Program-made: the position numbers and the translations under genes | Shown here: piece after piece, positions 1 to 15,400 of the stretch | Position numbering within the stretch: the first letter of the stretch is position 1 | Layout: the number at the start of each line of letters is the position of its first letter | Assembly: GCA_963693315.1 (NCBI GenBank) | Contig: OY856187.1 | Location: forward strand, 46,642,485 to 46,706,484 | DNA from: Diogma glabrata | Taxonomy: Eukaryota; Arthropoda; Insecta; Diptera; Cylindrotomidae | DNA length: 64,000 bases | Direction: 5' to 3' | Notes under the pieces: model-generated | Database searches by the model: none | What the model was told of the DNA's origin: nothing | Seen by the model: the letters and a program-made list of their open reading frames with translations, nothing else

Positions 1-2653
1 CAATCTGACTGATCTATGTATACCTCCAATTGACGGTATTTATATTTTTCCTTAAATAAACGAGAGAAAAAGAATAGGTAAGAAATTGTGTCTTCAAACA
101 ATCAATACTATGACATCGAAAAAAAACTTACACATATAGGGTATTTCAACACAAAAATTCTGCATTCGTTGCATCAAAAACGGCGATAAAAACAAATATG
201 AGCCAACCTGTGTGAAAGTTTTATTATCATCTTCATTTGTTGTTGCCAATATACATGTAAGAGAATGTAGCCATCCTGAATTTTTATTTCAACACAAAGA
301 AATATTTCAAAAGAGAAAATATAAAACTTGCAATGTTTATAAAAAAAATGAATACATAATATGGAATCGCCCGAATGTTTACATACGTAGCTAGAAAATG
401 TAATAAATAAAATTCAATAAAATGGCCCAAATGGTTACGTACGTTATGTTCAATGCTCGAATTTATATGTAAATTAACATACAAGAATTGTTTAAGCCCA
501 AAGTTGCGGCATAACAGATGGAAAAGTTCTCTGCGCTGGAGATTGAGGCTTGACTGTCAGATATGACTGCCAAGTATCAATCTCTTTTGCCCAACACTTT
601 GCTCAGAATTTATAAGTACTCTAACATTCTTGTATTAGATTATAAGTTCATTTAAACGCACCATGTTGGTTCATAACATGATACAACATCAGTCATTATA
701 CAAATTTGTTTTGTCTAGCATGCTATCATTTTTTCTAGAAATCACAATAATGTTCGAGTTACGTTTGGATATTGGAGATTTTTGAGATCAATTAAACTCA
801 AATAAGTAATGAAGTAATTGGCATTTTTTCAATTCAAAGATATGGTTTGAAGATTCTGAGAAAAAAACCCCACTTCCCATTTTACGTGTTTCGGATGAAT
901 TTGAACCTTCCTTTTCAGTGCCTTGTTCGAATCTTTAGGCAGACACGCTATTAATTACGCCGTTGAGGCGATAACAATTTCGAAGTTGAAACTTCTTCAC
1001 TAATTTATTTTACTTAAGTTGAATTTGTCCACTGTCATTAAACTCCATATTATGGAAATGTTTTTAGATTATAATTGTTTTTATTGATGATTTATGTATC
1101 CAAATGTGCAATTTTTACTTTTCGTGAGTCTCAAGACTCAAACCAATAATCATTTATTTATTTTTACTTTGTTGTATTATTGTCTTTAATTACAATTTAA
1201 AACTATGAAAAATATATTGCAACTGTTAGTAATAAATTGATGTTTTTGAATTGGTAACTTATCGGTGTCTGAAAATGAGCTCTTATCAAAGTCAGTATCG
1301 TTGCAATATTCAATTTCTCCTTTAAAACCATACGGGGTATTATTTACCGTCTGCACTGAGATTCAATATATGTAGATTGTTTTTCTTCAAAGTTGTTATA
1401 TTCGAATTATATTTTTTTTTTGTTCTATTTATTTTCCTTGGAAAAAACAAATCATGTTTTCCAAACCTGTTCCGACTGTATTTGTGTTATTTCATAAAAT
1501 TATAAAATTCATAGAAAAATAGATAAATTAAGACCACAAACAATAGAAAAAAATATCAGTTGATTATTTCTTGTAGTTTCTAATCACGATATTAATCAAA
1601 AAATAATACAAATATTTCAAAATTCGTCATTGTTTATAATAATTGATAACAACCACACTCCACAGAATTTCTTCAATTTTTTTTATCGAGGTAAGATGAA
1701 GTTATCGATTATCATTTTCTCTTTACAAAACAAAATTCGTAGAAATAAAATTTAAGATAATGGGATATGCAAATATCTAGAATATTCAATGAACTGCACG
1801 CAGACAAGAATCTTCTTTTGACTGACAATATTTGTGATCCTGATCGAACAAGATCAAACAAAACTATCAGTAAACTATATATAATAAAAATAGAATTAGA
1901 ACAAGAAATCTTAATTTTTACTGATAAATCTTTGAAGACTTAATAAGTTTATTCGTTCGGATAATTAATTGTCATCCATAAAGTTTTGATTTAAGACGTA
2001 AAATAGTCGCAAAAATATTTCTTAGAATGTGAAAATACCACGAAATAGATAAACGTATAAAACAATACAATATATTAATTATAATTTTTTTATATGATTC
2101 TTATAAATTAGATAAGATTAATAAAATTATGTTTCACCTTTTGTTGTAATTATGTGAATTGTATTAAGTTCTGGGAAAAAAGTTACTAAACAGAGTTGAT
2201 ATATTATTAGTTGTGTCATAAATATGCCTAGGTTTTATTCTAAAAACCTACTAACCCACCCTTGTATATATAGTGATATGTAATCGTAAAATTTTTATCT
2301 CTCAAAGGTGTTTGTAAATGTAATACTTATAATAACTTATGTGTTTTGTGTTTATTCATTAGTTGTATCTTGAGTGAGGTAATATAGGTTTTAAATTTGG
2401 TTTTTTCATAGTGCAACGAAATAATTTTAAAATTATCAAGTTTATTCGTGTTTCAATTTATTTTGAATTTTAATATATACATATTTATTAATTTGAATTT
2501 TAAATTGAGTTTTTAGTTTTTATATTTACCGTACTACATATATGCAAAATGTTTCTTAAATATCTGATACGTTAAAATAGTTAAATTTCAAATTTTAAAA
2601 CAATTTCATAAATTGATTATTCAATATTAACCTATTATTAATTTTCTTTCCAG
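1..2653. other. Upstream region of the SOCS gene, no recognised gene
   Basis: AT-rich sequence with only short chance ORFs and no family I recognise. It probably contains the SOCS promoter and a non-coding first exon. A plausible donor lies near 2378 (gag followed by gtaata) and a good acceptor with a pyrimidine tract ends at 2653, so the 5' UTR may be spliced. This is inference from splice consensus only. Confidence 0.4.
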
Positions 2654-2767
2654 GTATTGGTTTCGAGAAAATATCTTCAAATAAATATCAGTAAATTATT
2701 GTTTCATAAATGTCAAATATAATTTGACTGGAAATTATTATTTTTTAAAAATAATTTAAAAAACTAA

Positions 2768-3422
2768 ATGGGTCAACGTCTGGGACGACGCACGACTATT
2801 GATCATCATCATAATCAAAATAATAATAATATAAATCAAAATAGTACTATAGAAAGTATAAATATTGATAATAATAATAAAAGTGTTATTATAACAATTT
2901 GCATGTTGAAAATGGAACCAACAATAAAAACAACAACATCATCATCACCATCAACAATAACAACATCATCATCATCCTTAAATGATAATAATAGTAAATT
3001 ATGTAATAATAATACATATAGCATTAATAATGTCTGTGATACAACAACAATTAATATATCAAATCTTAATCAAATTACATCAATTAATCATATCAATAAT
3101 AACATTAGTAATAGTTTTAATAGTGCAAATGGTAACATACCATCATGTTCATTGCTAAATGACTGTAGTAAAATTTGTAATATGAATACAACAGCTAAAA
3201 CTGCCACAGCAACAATTGATGATGGTTTGAATCATATAACAGATAGTTTTACGTTCAATTTAGGAACATCTGGAGGACAATTAATAACTCAATCACATAA
3301 TAATTACGATCAATATAAATTAAGTTTACCATCAGCATCAAATATTGAATACTTATTAAATCTAAGTAAAAATAAAGATAGTAAATGTGAAGGAAATAAT
3401 TGTAACTCGTTCATAAATGAAG
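2768..3422 (+). CDS. Socs36E: SOCS gene coding exon 1
   Basis: Encodes residues 1-218 plus one base. It starts MGQRLGRR and becomes a low-complexity stretch rich in Asn, Ser, Thr and Ile, coded by AAT, ACA, ATC and ATA triplets. The donor is GAAG followed by gtaaga. An ORF reading through the donor stops soon after inside the intron. Confidence 0.85.
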
Positions 3423-6400
3423 GTAAGATATTTTTGTTATTTATTTATTAGTTTTCATGGTCGGTGGTGTTTTGATAAATGAAACCAAAAATGGTTTAGA
3501 TTTTAGCGTCAGTTTTCGATTTTAAAATCTTGGACGAGGACGTTAACTCGAAAATAGTTCGAAAAAAAATTATAAAATTTGTCCAAGAAAAATGTTTGCA
3601 GGTTTGGAACTTTTTCAATAATTTTCAAACCATAATTTTTATTGTATCAATCTGCCGGCTAGATTTACAAGAAATTATTCTGGATAACTAACTCATGTTA
3701 GTTTTTATTTTATGTATATAAAAAATGCTGAACTGAGTTCTGGTAAAATTTATTGAATAACGAATTAGCTACTTTTTTTTAAATTCGCACAAAATTTCCG
3801 CTAGGGTTGTTCCCCAAAGTGGAATGATTTCAGAACAAATTTCTGCCCATTCCTCCATTTACTACACTACACTGTTAATGATTTAAATTCTATCAAGTTG
3901 AAGAGAAATCGAGTATCATTTCCAAATTCAACTGCTATATTGGGATTGTAAAATGTGGTATAAGAATAGAATGTTCTAGGAAACAGTGGCACCTACATTA
4001 GTTTTCAGCTATTTCGGAACACGCACATTAAATTACATTTAATTTGGAAGCTCGTAGGGCTGAGAGAGGCCATAATGACTGATGTACACAGATACATCCT
4101 CGATCTGACTAAACACAGATTGATGATGAAGATCTAAGGATTCTTGATAATAATGTTAATGCATGGGTTTTCGGAGTGAACCTTTATTTCTTTTACATTT
4201 CCTTCAGTATTGAAGTTTGTCTTTTTAATGATGCAGTTCAAGTTCGTTCTATGGGAATCATAAACAAATGTATGTAAATATAAATTGTTATGTATATGAT
4301 TGTTTTATAACCTATAAAATGCAAATAGATATTACTTTGGTTTGTGTTTGCAAGCTACAATCCACATTTAACACTTCACCGGGTCAACGTGCGGCTTTGG
4401 AAATGGTACAAAATATATCTTTTTTCCGGATTTTATGTTCAACTTTTCTAAATCGTTATTACAATTTCCATAACAACAGTACTTAAGTCATCATATTGTT
4501 CAATATCCGAAACATATTATCAGAAAAATTTAATTAAAACAGCAAAACAATTACCATTGTTTGTATTCAGTATCATGTAAATAAAAGGCAAGTGACGTAT
4601 AAAAAGTGGCTATTTGGGTTTTGTGTAGAACTGCCAGGTTTTGTTTATGAAAGAAAATTTAGGGTTTTTAGAATTTAAACTCTAAAAAGTTTTCTTATAC
4701 ATTCAAAGGTGCAGCGATTAGGTGCAACAAGTATCTTGTGTAATTTTCAAAAACCACATTCTGAGGTTATAGTCAGATTTCATGATTGTTATAAGTTTGT
4801 TGTTTGTGTTATCCTACATAAATTAGACTTAAAGCCACCAGACCAAAAATTATGGTGTTTTATAAGAGATTTTGAGCATTGGTCGACATGATTTAGTCTT
4901 GCTAGTTGAACACAGTCAGTTGAGGATTTAATTCTAATTCCATTGGGCAGAATTGTTTGTAGTGGCTGTTTGTGGCTGTTTGTTAAATTAAGTCTGCTTT
5001 GTTCATAACAAGAGCATGAGGTGATCAATTTCACAGACTTTCTTTTTTAGTAAGTCCTTCCAGATTTGATTGTGTTTATCATATATTGGATGTTTTTGGA
5101 AAACATTTAAAATCGGATTGCAATACCTTTTTGCTGAGGATGAGGTTGAGAGTACCAGGATGATATTGGAAATATTTAACGTTTGTACATTTGGTAATTC
5201 AAATTCCAAGGTCGAGTCCTTTGACATTTTTGAAACAACTAAATGGTATCATCCATTAATCCAACACGAAATAGAATTAAATTATATGAATGGAAAATTT
5301 ACTTTGAAATGTTAAAGTCTAAACCAGTATCGTTCGACCAGTTTTAAAGAATAAATTTTAATTTATTTCGAAACAAAAAGCTAAAATTTTCGCGAATTCG
5401 GTAGCAGCCCTTAATATAATCGAGTAGGAAGAAAAAGTGTATCAACTGGAAGGGTGGGGTAAGTGGGAAAGTGCATCAACTTTTTCCATTTTCTTTTTTA
5501 AAGGATGTTGACATCAAACAATCAAAATTTCCGATCGTTGTATCACAATTTGAAGTTGATATCACAGTGATACATTTATCTGGATTATTTCTATTTCAAT
5601 TAATTTAAGACTTAAATCTTTCATGGTTCCAAGCATTTTGTGAATTTTTTTTAAAAGTGAATAAAAGCATTTTCTGCAAGTGTGCCATTTGCAATGCTTC
5701 CATATCAAAAGGAAAGAAAACGTCTATAAATTTTACAATAACTAATATGAGGAGTCATTTAAATAGTTTCACCCTAATGAATATGCAAAACCAACTAATA
5801 AGCAAAAACGTAGATGCATGATGTTCATCGGTAGCAAGCAAATCTCGTACCAAAAAAACAGTCTACTTTGAATGAAGTAGTGGAGTTGAAAAATACGTGG
5901 AGTTTCGAGGATCGCAAATCTAAAGATATACATTATTTAATAGCAGAAATGCTTATTGTGGACGTTCAGCTATATTTTATTTTATCTGATTTGGAATTTC
6001 AAAAGCTACTTAAAAAAATTGTTACCAGCTATAGTATTTCTAAGTCAAAAACATATTTCTGAGAACATCATACCTGAAATATATAAAAAAGTACAACAAA
6101 AGTACAAAAATTATTCAATCTCATGTTGATGCCAAGTATGACCACAACCACTGTTGTTTGAACGACCAATCAATACTCCATTTTTGAGTGTAACCGACCA
6201 CTGGTTGTCAGATCAATTTCAACAAGAAATAGCAGTTTTGAGAATTGTGCTTAAAGATTAGTGAAATTAAATTAAATTAAACAACGTACTTGCACATTAT
6301 ATGATGACAAATGATAAAATTTTCTTAGTATTGCGAGATTCTGGAGCAAATATGGTAGCGGGAATTCGGCATTGTGGTTTAGAGTCTCTATCATGCTTCA

Positions 6401-9400
6401 TACATACACTTCAATTTTGAACGAATGCATATTTTTTGTCAGCAGGCAGTGAAAAATTTTATCACAGTCAAAATATTATGAAACATTTTAATTATTCAGC
6501 TACCACTGTGCATTAACTGATAGAATTACAGGAACAACTTGGTTTAAAGAAACACAAATTAATTCAGGATGTGCCTACTCGTTGGCATTCAACGTACTAC
6601 ATGCTGGAAAGAAATATTTAACAACCAAAAGCGCTTGTAATATTTGGTGTAGATGGTGATCACATACCTAAGTTACGTCAGTGCTACGACCTACGTTACG
6701 TCAGTGGCCGCTTGGGGAGAAGCAATCTGTTCAATAATAATTCCTATTATTCAAACAATGAAATTGTTTGTATGAAAGGCAAGGAGAAGCAATTCCTTTG
6801 CAGCAATCCAGACCACCTTAGATGAACTTCAGTCTTCAATTGAGAAAAAGATTTTCATCGTATTTCGAAATAAGGCATCATGTTTGGTTTCCAAGCTACA
6901 TCCCAGATTTAAAATGAAATTTCAAAAACCTGATATGATAGAAAAAATAAAGGAATGGATATGGGAATTAGATTGTTTGGAAAATTTGCCTGTCTCTATT
7001 GAAAAGATTTCTAGTGCCGAAGATAATAGTCAAGAACACGGAAATATATCTTTGAGGTTTCTAATTTTTTTGATGAACTTGCTTCCGATAAACCGTCAAC
7101 TATTGGCACACACACATCTTAAAGCGATTTACAAATTGTGAAACGATCAACAGTTCCTTCATATTGCAAAAAGGGGATAAAAGAGTATTTAAATTTACAC
7201 TTGCTACAAACGCATAATGACCAATTTTTGTGGTGGGGAAATTCTAAACAAATATTACCTAATTTGAGCAAAATTGCTTTGAAATATCTCAGCGCTCCAG
7301 TTTCTACATTTAGAATTAAATTGTGAAAGTTTAAAATGTGATAACCAATGAAAAACACATGTATTAATAATCGGCCAATTAATAGGGTAAAAAAGGCGAT
7401 ACCCATTAATCGGCAAAATTGCCGATAAGGACTATTACTGATTACCTACCGATTAATCTGTGCAACCCAGGAATAAAACAAGAACTTGTGATCGTAAATG
7501 TGCTTGTGAAAAATAGGATAAATTCATAGGAAAAGTGATTGCTGATGTTGTCTTATGCATCTACCGGAATTATTTTTACGCGACTGTGAGTCTTTTTGTC
7601 ATTGGCATTAATTACTTTATTTTGATAGAGTGGCAAAACTGTGAATTAAAACTCCAGAGACCAACCCACTTCCCGCGCTTACGCATGATCGGAGAAGCAA
7701 AACGACAAAACTTTGATCCATTCGACCCTGACACAAGGAAAGTAACCGACCTGCTGGTCAACGGAATATCCAGTCAACCTGCAACAGAAGAGGCAGCGTG
7801 GCATAATTGCAGTATCGGAAAAAATAGTATCGTCGTCTTTACTAATAAGAGGAGCTTCAATTTCGACTCTTCTGTTTTGAACAACGAACGGATACAAACA
7901 TTCAAGATGGAGATTAAGCACCGTGTGATCTTGAACAGCAATCTCGTGAGTTGAAACTCACATCTGAAATATATATCTAGGGTGCAGAAACTTGCTTGGG
8001 AAAACCTTGGGATTAAGTCCCAAAATAATACTTTGGTTGCATCAAAGTAAAATAAAACCCATACTGTCATACGCAACTTTGGTCTGGTACCCAAAACAAA
8101 CCAAATATCTGCCGAGACTGTGCGCACATAAATAAAGAGACTTGTGTGCTACAGGTGCGATTAGAACCACATGACCAATGCAGATTCTTCTCCCATTCCC
8201 ACCATTGCACTTACACATTAGATGTGTATCAGCAGCAAGTTCTCACAGATTATATCTCATTGAAATACTTACACGTGGTAGCCTAACCGGCCATTTACTG
8301 ATTTTTTTTTTCGAAACTGCAGAACGAAGTAAAGGTTTCGGTCTGCATGCAAAAAATTACTGATCTAGACCGGCAACTCAAATGAAAAATAGAGGACAGA
8401 GAAAGGAGGTATTGAGACCTACGAGAGCTACCACCTAATGTCAGCGTCTGGTACACGAGCGGCTTCCGAACCGACGAAGGTACTGGTTCAGCGTATTTGT
8501 TCTCAGAACTAAACGGACAATATCACTGGGCTGGGCAACCTTATTTCAAGTCGACATCTTTGCCATCAATTAACTGGTGTGCTATTGTGTGTGCCGAACG
8601 GAAATATAGAAACACAGATATAGGCTTTATGGCTAACAATCAGGTGGCACTTACGGTTTTTTGAATTCGACGCGCTTCGATTCAAAACTATTATGGAAAT
8701 GGTAACAAATTGTACAAAAGATTCCAAGAACCAACTGTGTCAGGCTTATTTGGATACCTTGTCAAACAGGGTTTCAAGGCAAAGGAGTCATATCTAGCAA
8801 ATAATAGCTTCAGTACAAATTTTATTGGTCCAGAATCGTTTTATGGAATTCGCTCAAATGTGTCATTAAAAGCTGGGAACGGGAACAAAAAGGCGAGAGG
8901 TTCTACTATATTATGATAATACCTAAGGAATATTCCACTTTGCTCTCTAAATACATTTGATTAGAGGGGGAGTCTCTGAAGATTTGAACATGGTGTGTGG
9001 CAGGATACGGTCCGACAAACCACCATCTCCACAAGCTGGATTTCGCTGCTTCTGAGAGATACAGATTCTGCAACTTGGAGGCAGAAATAATGGAATACAT
9101 TACTTCTAACTGCCCTAACCTTCCGTTACCTGGCAACATCAAGCTTCTTAATCAAAGGAGACAAACATTTTGTCTACCGCTAGATATTTCTCCAATCAAC
9201 CTTATAAATTACTTTATGAACAAATCACGAACGGACATCCTAAAGTTACATCGATGTTATCTGTCATAATAACGTCAGAGTAAGGCACAATTGATCTTTG
9301 GATCGCAGTGCTACTCAAACTATCTAATAACAGCTGTGTTTATAAAAAAACCTTCGAACATCGCTAGTCGTTCGTGAATTATAGTCTTCTATGTTATTGA

Positions 9401-12400
9401 CTAAGCATTGGAGAAGTATATCCAAGATTATGACAAACAAAACACTTACTATTTACAACTTGACATCTATTTGAGTTGTGAAAACAAACATTGACAGCGA
9501 CTGCATTTCATAATACCATAACAAACTCCACCTGAACTTTATCAGCGGCTGAAACTTGAACTTGAGAACAAATACAAATCAAAATTAAACCGAACCAGTC
9601 AACACATTACGGAATGAATTTTTGAACTCATTTATTTAAATTTACAATTATCTAATAACATAATAAAACTGTTTGATTGATTAATTCCTGTTTATTGATG
9701 AACACGCATTCAGTGATAATTTAAAACCAGAGAATGAAACCTGAACCCATTAAATCAAAATATAATCTTATAATCTCAAGTCTCAACCTTACAACAGATA
9801 ATCATTTTTAAAATCTCTAAAACACTATTCGCCGCCTTTCCCCCAACTGGTTTCATTTCATTAATTTTTTTTCTATAGTGATCATTTAAATGATAGGATT
9901 TTTGGTTAATTTAAGATATCGTTTTTTATAAACCAACTTAATTTCCTGTGTTGATTTTAATTATTGTTTATTTTTGCAAAAATTCAGTCAAGCAATAATT
10001 AAACTTTTAAAATGATCGTAAGATATGCAATACATCATCAATACACACAATAGAAATCAAATTGAAATCTTAATTTGATAATTAAAAAAAATTGCAAATT
10101 AAAAGTTTTATCTTAGAGCAGGAAAAGATTTGCCATTATTGTTTATTATAAGAGGATTGTCGTTGATTCTTTATTACATTTGAAATTTTAGTTTAAGAGT
10201 TCCGTTTACTATTAATTATACATGGATTTTATGATATTTCTAAAATAAGCTGATTATGAATAAAATTTCTGTTAGAATAGATTTTGTGTGCAATGATGCT
10301 TATACGAATGGATTTGTATACTACGAACTGGGAGTTGTATAATGTCACCAGACATACAATGTATATCAGAAATCCAAACAAATCCCACATACAACAACTG
10401 AAAAACCGCACATTCACTTATTTATTTATAGATATATAACATAATTCCATTCAACGTAATATTTTTTTTTTTTCATTATTCGTTCTGTAATTTAATTAAT
10501 GAAATTTGTAAATTTACGCCTGCAATTATTTTTGTTGTTGTTATAGTCAATTTTATTTGATTATACTACATAAATTTGATTGAAAAACAAACAAAACAAT
10601 ATGAATAAGATATAGTGATCCACCATTCATAAAATAAAATTATTATTATTATGAAATTGCACTTTAATCAACTTCCGGATATTTGTTATTTTTGTATCGT
10701 TAAGGAAATTTATGTAATCAAAATTTTGTAATTTAATTCTTATCTATTAATAAATAGAAAATATTCTTAAATTATGAAATATGAGCGCTATGATATAAAA
10801 AATGATGTTGGTGTTGTAATATGATATTTAAATTATCCATTTAATCAATTCACTGGCCGGAAATTAAAGTATTGGAATTCATGACAGTTAAATAATGAAG
10901 TTTTATCAGATAACAATTACTTAGTCATTACTAGAAAGTATTAAACCGATTATCTAAACGTTATAATAAATAGATTTTTGGGGCTTACTTTTATTATGTT
11001 AGTTTTTTAGTTAAATAGTTTTTTTTAAACTTTAGAGATTTAGAAAATGATAGAAAAATTCTATTGGATTAAGGTAAGGTAAGCTTGCAGTGACTGCCAT
11101 TATAATACAAGGTCATGATGACACACTTAGACCTGTCTGCTTTTCTTGCAGGTGTTGGTGTTTGACCACCTGCTATCGGTTATGGCGGTAGCAATTGCAT
11201 AAGCTCGTTATTTAAAAAGGGCAAGCGTCAACCTAAAATTGGCCTGGTAGGAGATCCAATTCAGTCGCATGTCTGGCAAGTGCGTCCGCTATACAGTTGC
11301 CCCTGATGCCTTTGTGACCCGATTAATAATTTGGATATCAAACTGTTCACAGGTTTGGTTCTACGATGAGAGCACGGCTTTAGTGTCACTTCTGACTATA
11401 CTGTCCACATAAATGTTGATATTTCTAGTTGATATTCTATTAATCGTCAACTATATAAAGGTGCTACTCGAACTAGCTAATGAATTAGTTCAGCCTCGAG
11501 ACCCACCAATAACAAAATATAAAGGTTTTATTTATCGTAACCGCTTAGGTTTGAAGCTGAGTTGGTCTGGCAATCGAAAAAAAAGAAGTAAATATAACTG
11601 TTCTGAGAAGACTCCACCCTCCTCCTTACCCCCAAGGTTGGCGCCATCCGTAAAATTTTCACTGCTTCCTTTACAACTAAGCCTTCGGTTTGCAGATTCT
11701 CGCCCAGGACCTAGTGTGAAGAGGATAGTGTTATATTCCAAGTTGTTCTCCGCCACCCACACCATCCAAATTTCCCGGAAATAATTCAGATTACTGAAAC
11801 TCGTTCTGAGGAATGTAATCAATGTTCTTTTGATCGAATTATTTTTCGTATCGTACAAACTGTTGGCAGCCCCTTTGCGACTACCGTCCAACTATGACAT
11901 GCAACTGAGTCGAAGGTTTGTGTGGAATGGAATGCTATCTTTGGACCTAGTACATTAAGGAATAGAAACTGCAAAAGTAGCTAAATTTTCCGAGTGAACG
12001 TTATTTGCAGAACTTCACAAATAAATCGGCGACCATTATTTGCACGTCTGCGCTGATTTCAAGTTAACATTACAAGAAAAGGCTTTTACAATATATTCAC
12101 ACCGTACATCATGATCGGTTTGATTACTGATGTAAAACCAATGGACTAAATGGGATTTCAGAGCCCATCTTTCTCCATGGTTTTTTACTTTTTTATTCTC
12201 TTCCTGGTATTTAGTTTCCAGTTGAGTTTTTTATTTAGAACGCTACTTAGATATTTAGATATGTCTTCCAATAATGAAGCCGCGTTTTGGATGAGGAGGG
12301 ACCTTTTTTGTGGAGACTCTTGAAACGATCGGTTCAAGTAGCACTGCGAGTTTAAGGTCTATTGTGCCTACCCTGGTTGTTTTCTTACCAAGTCGTCGAC

Positions 12401-15400
12401 GATGCTGTTACTGGTTGTATTATGTAATCCAAGTAGAGACTTTTAATGGAATTAATTAGCTCATTTGGAGTTACGAATTATGGTAATGTTAGTCTTCTAC
12501 GACCATTTTGGTTGTATCTGCAAGAAAGTTCAGGACAATCGCAGATAACGTGTTCCATCGTTACCGCGTCTGAATATCAGAATCTAGATCTACACCTGCC
12601 GAAAACATTAAAGCCCTTTTTTTATTAAGATAAAGGTGCATAGGGCCCTCCCTGTTCAGTAACGCACCATTTTAACATTATTAGAGACTCTCTTTAAGTC
12701 GATTGTTTTTAAGGGTGATACAGGGAGGTAACCTACAAAACTTATTGGTGAGGACTAGGTGTACTCGGCTTCTTCGTAATTCCCCATGTTCCCCAAATTT
12801 CTTCTTGAAATATTGTTGGTGTGATACGTAAGACAACTGTTCGGTTTATTCTAGGACCATACACTACTTCTTCGGTGCTCACATTAGTTCGAGAACCATC
12901 TGTGTGCCAGATGTTGGCGTTATGTGACAGTGACGGTATGTAACTTTCAATGCCGTCTCCAACCAATACCTTTACATCAAAGTGTCTGTCTAAATCTATA
13001 GTTTTTGGAATACAATCCGTAATATGGTACGTATGCAGTTCAGCTTTTAATTCGACAAGGATTTTAAGGTGTCCGGTGAAATTGCCTGGTTTAAACCCTA
13101 CTGTAAGCTGCAGACTGTGAGCGCTCAACACCACTGCAGATTTTGCATGTAGCTGCAATGGGGAGAGACTTCTTTGTCCGAACTGCGTACAAATGGAATA
13201 GTTTGCCGGAACACTTAGTCTCAGGTGGCTTCAACCCACAGATGTATAAAAAAAGCGTTAATCTACACCTCAGAACGCCAGTTGTTGTGGGACCCAGGTC
13301 TAGACCTAGGTCTTAAAAGGTATTTATGTGTTGTTGTGACACATATTCTAAACCCTATTACACAACACATTTTATTAAAAAAAAAAAAAAAAAAAATGAA
13401 GAAAACTTTATTTTGCTTTACTGAAGTGCTCCCGATCTCCAGAGTCCCGTGCCATGCAGTTCTTAGTTCACGTGTCTATCCTTAGCTTAGGTTAAAGAAG
13501 AGGAAAGGTTCGAAAATTGTTATGAGGAGTGAGAGGAGATAAGTATTTCGTGTTTCGTTCGGGATCTCCTGGGCTATTGGTTATTTAGAGGTTGCTTTGA
13601 TAACGAATAGATCTTACATGGTTATCCGCTATCCACTACCTGCATTACCAACACTCAACGCCTCAGGAATCTTGTACTTCCTGGTGCAAAGAACCAGTTT
13701 TGCTTTGACAAAAATTAATTCCCAACCTACATTTCTTGACCCAATAGTCAATCAATCTTTCCAGTGTTTCAAGAAGGATGATGATAGACGAATAAGTTTA
13801 GGATCTTTGGAGTGTCAGCTAGAGTTTTTCTGTGGTTTAGGTGAAGCGACAATGACTTCAGTCCATAATGTAGAGATTTCAACGCAGGCCATGCAAATTG
13901 TTTTCAGTCAACCAATATTCAACTCTGAGGTATTCTGTAGTTCAGTGCGTAGTACATCATCAGAACCAACTTGGTTTAAATTGTTTAATGCCCAATGACA
14001 TTTGACTCTGTCACTAAATCCTTTGGCATGTTGAACAAAAAACGAAATCTAAAAGCATTATAGAACTATGATCACGATTCACGATTATGCTATACTCGAA
14101 CCAGATTTTTTTTTTTGAACACATAAAGAAAATATTTTTGATTTTTCTTCGGTAATTTATTTTAAATCGAAACTATTGGAAAGAAACTTCTTAAATTCGA
14201 CACGAAAGCTATTCTTTGAAAAATATTAAATTAACTACTTCATTTATTTTACAAATTTTGTTGGTTTGAAAAACATGAATTTTCTTCACATAGTTCTTCC
14301 AGAAAAAACAGCGCAAAATAACCTTTATCTTTTTTACAATCCATAGAAAATATTTCCCTTGGGAATTTTCTAGATATTTTAATACTGCTATATAATGAAG
14401 ACAAACAAATCCAAGAAAGTTGGTTGAAAACAAAATGTAAAGCAATAAGCAATAGTAGGGTAAACCGAAATCGTTTGAAACTGAATTTTAAAGTAATAAA
14501 ACAAAGTTATCCTAGAATGTCAAGCCTGGTGTTGGGTTGTTTACTTTGGTGAAATAAACCCAAAACAAACCTGACCAAACCTTTTAGTTTTTGTTTTTAA
14601 ATGTAAGGCTCTACATAATCATCTTTACAAAAGCTCTTTGTTCAAAACGATCAATGCCTGGATTTAATATTCCATCTCTCTAAATAAAAAGAAACAAAAC
14701 AGTACTAATATTGCTTTTCATTTAATTCTTTTTAGCAAATTCATCAACATCATCATCACCAAGTAATAGCAATAGGAATAGTACAATTTGTAGCAATATG
14801 AATACAACAAATACCATACCACCACCAACATCATCACCTAATATTATCAACAATAATACTAATAGTAATTTAAATAAACTTTTTCAACAATTAGCGCCAT
14901 TAACATGTGAAAATTGTAAAAGAAAATTTAAAGGAAAATTATGTAAAAGTTGTCGAAATAATAATAATAATATAAATCCAAGTGAAAATAAAGAAACATC
15001 CCCGCCACCCGTAAAAACATCTAAAAAAGGAAATTGGGGAATTGGGCGATTTAAAAAAGGAAATAGTAGTAATAATAATAATAGTAGTTCAAAAGCAGCT
15101 AATAATACTCCTAAAATTATAAATAGTAATAATACCAGTGTTACTAATAGTGTTAACTCAACAAAAATACAATCATTAAATTTAGATAATTCAAATAATA
15201 AGACTGAATCATGTTCATGTAGTAATAGTAATGTAAATAATATTGTGGATAATCAAACAACAACAATTTCTAATAATTTACAAACATCAACGCCACAACA
15301 ATTGAGAACTGCTGCATTACAATTTTATCCATCTGCCAACCATCAAATTTTAGTTAATAATTCGTCAAATCCCAGTGTCAATATTAGGACTACCGATAAT

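Noticed and set aside
2836..3024. Minus ORF opposite SOCS exon 1
   Set aside because: Shadow of a triplet-rich low-complexity coding exon; no domain.
7774..8127. 117-codon minus ORF
   Set aside because: Antisense to the LINE fragment that reads correctly on the plus strand.
13225..13485. 86-codon plus ORF, also present at 58647-58850
   Set aside because: Alternative frame of the LINE family A tail, duplicated with the element and running into the A tail; not a gene.
13597..13998. 133-codon plus ORF
   Set aside because: The opposite strand reads a LINE reverse-transcriptase segment, so this is a shadow.
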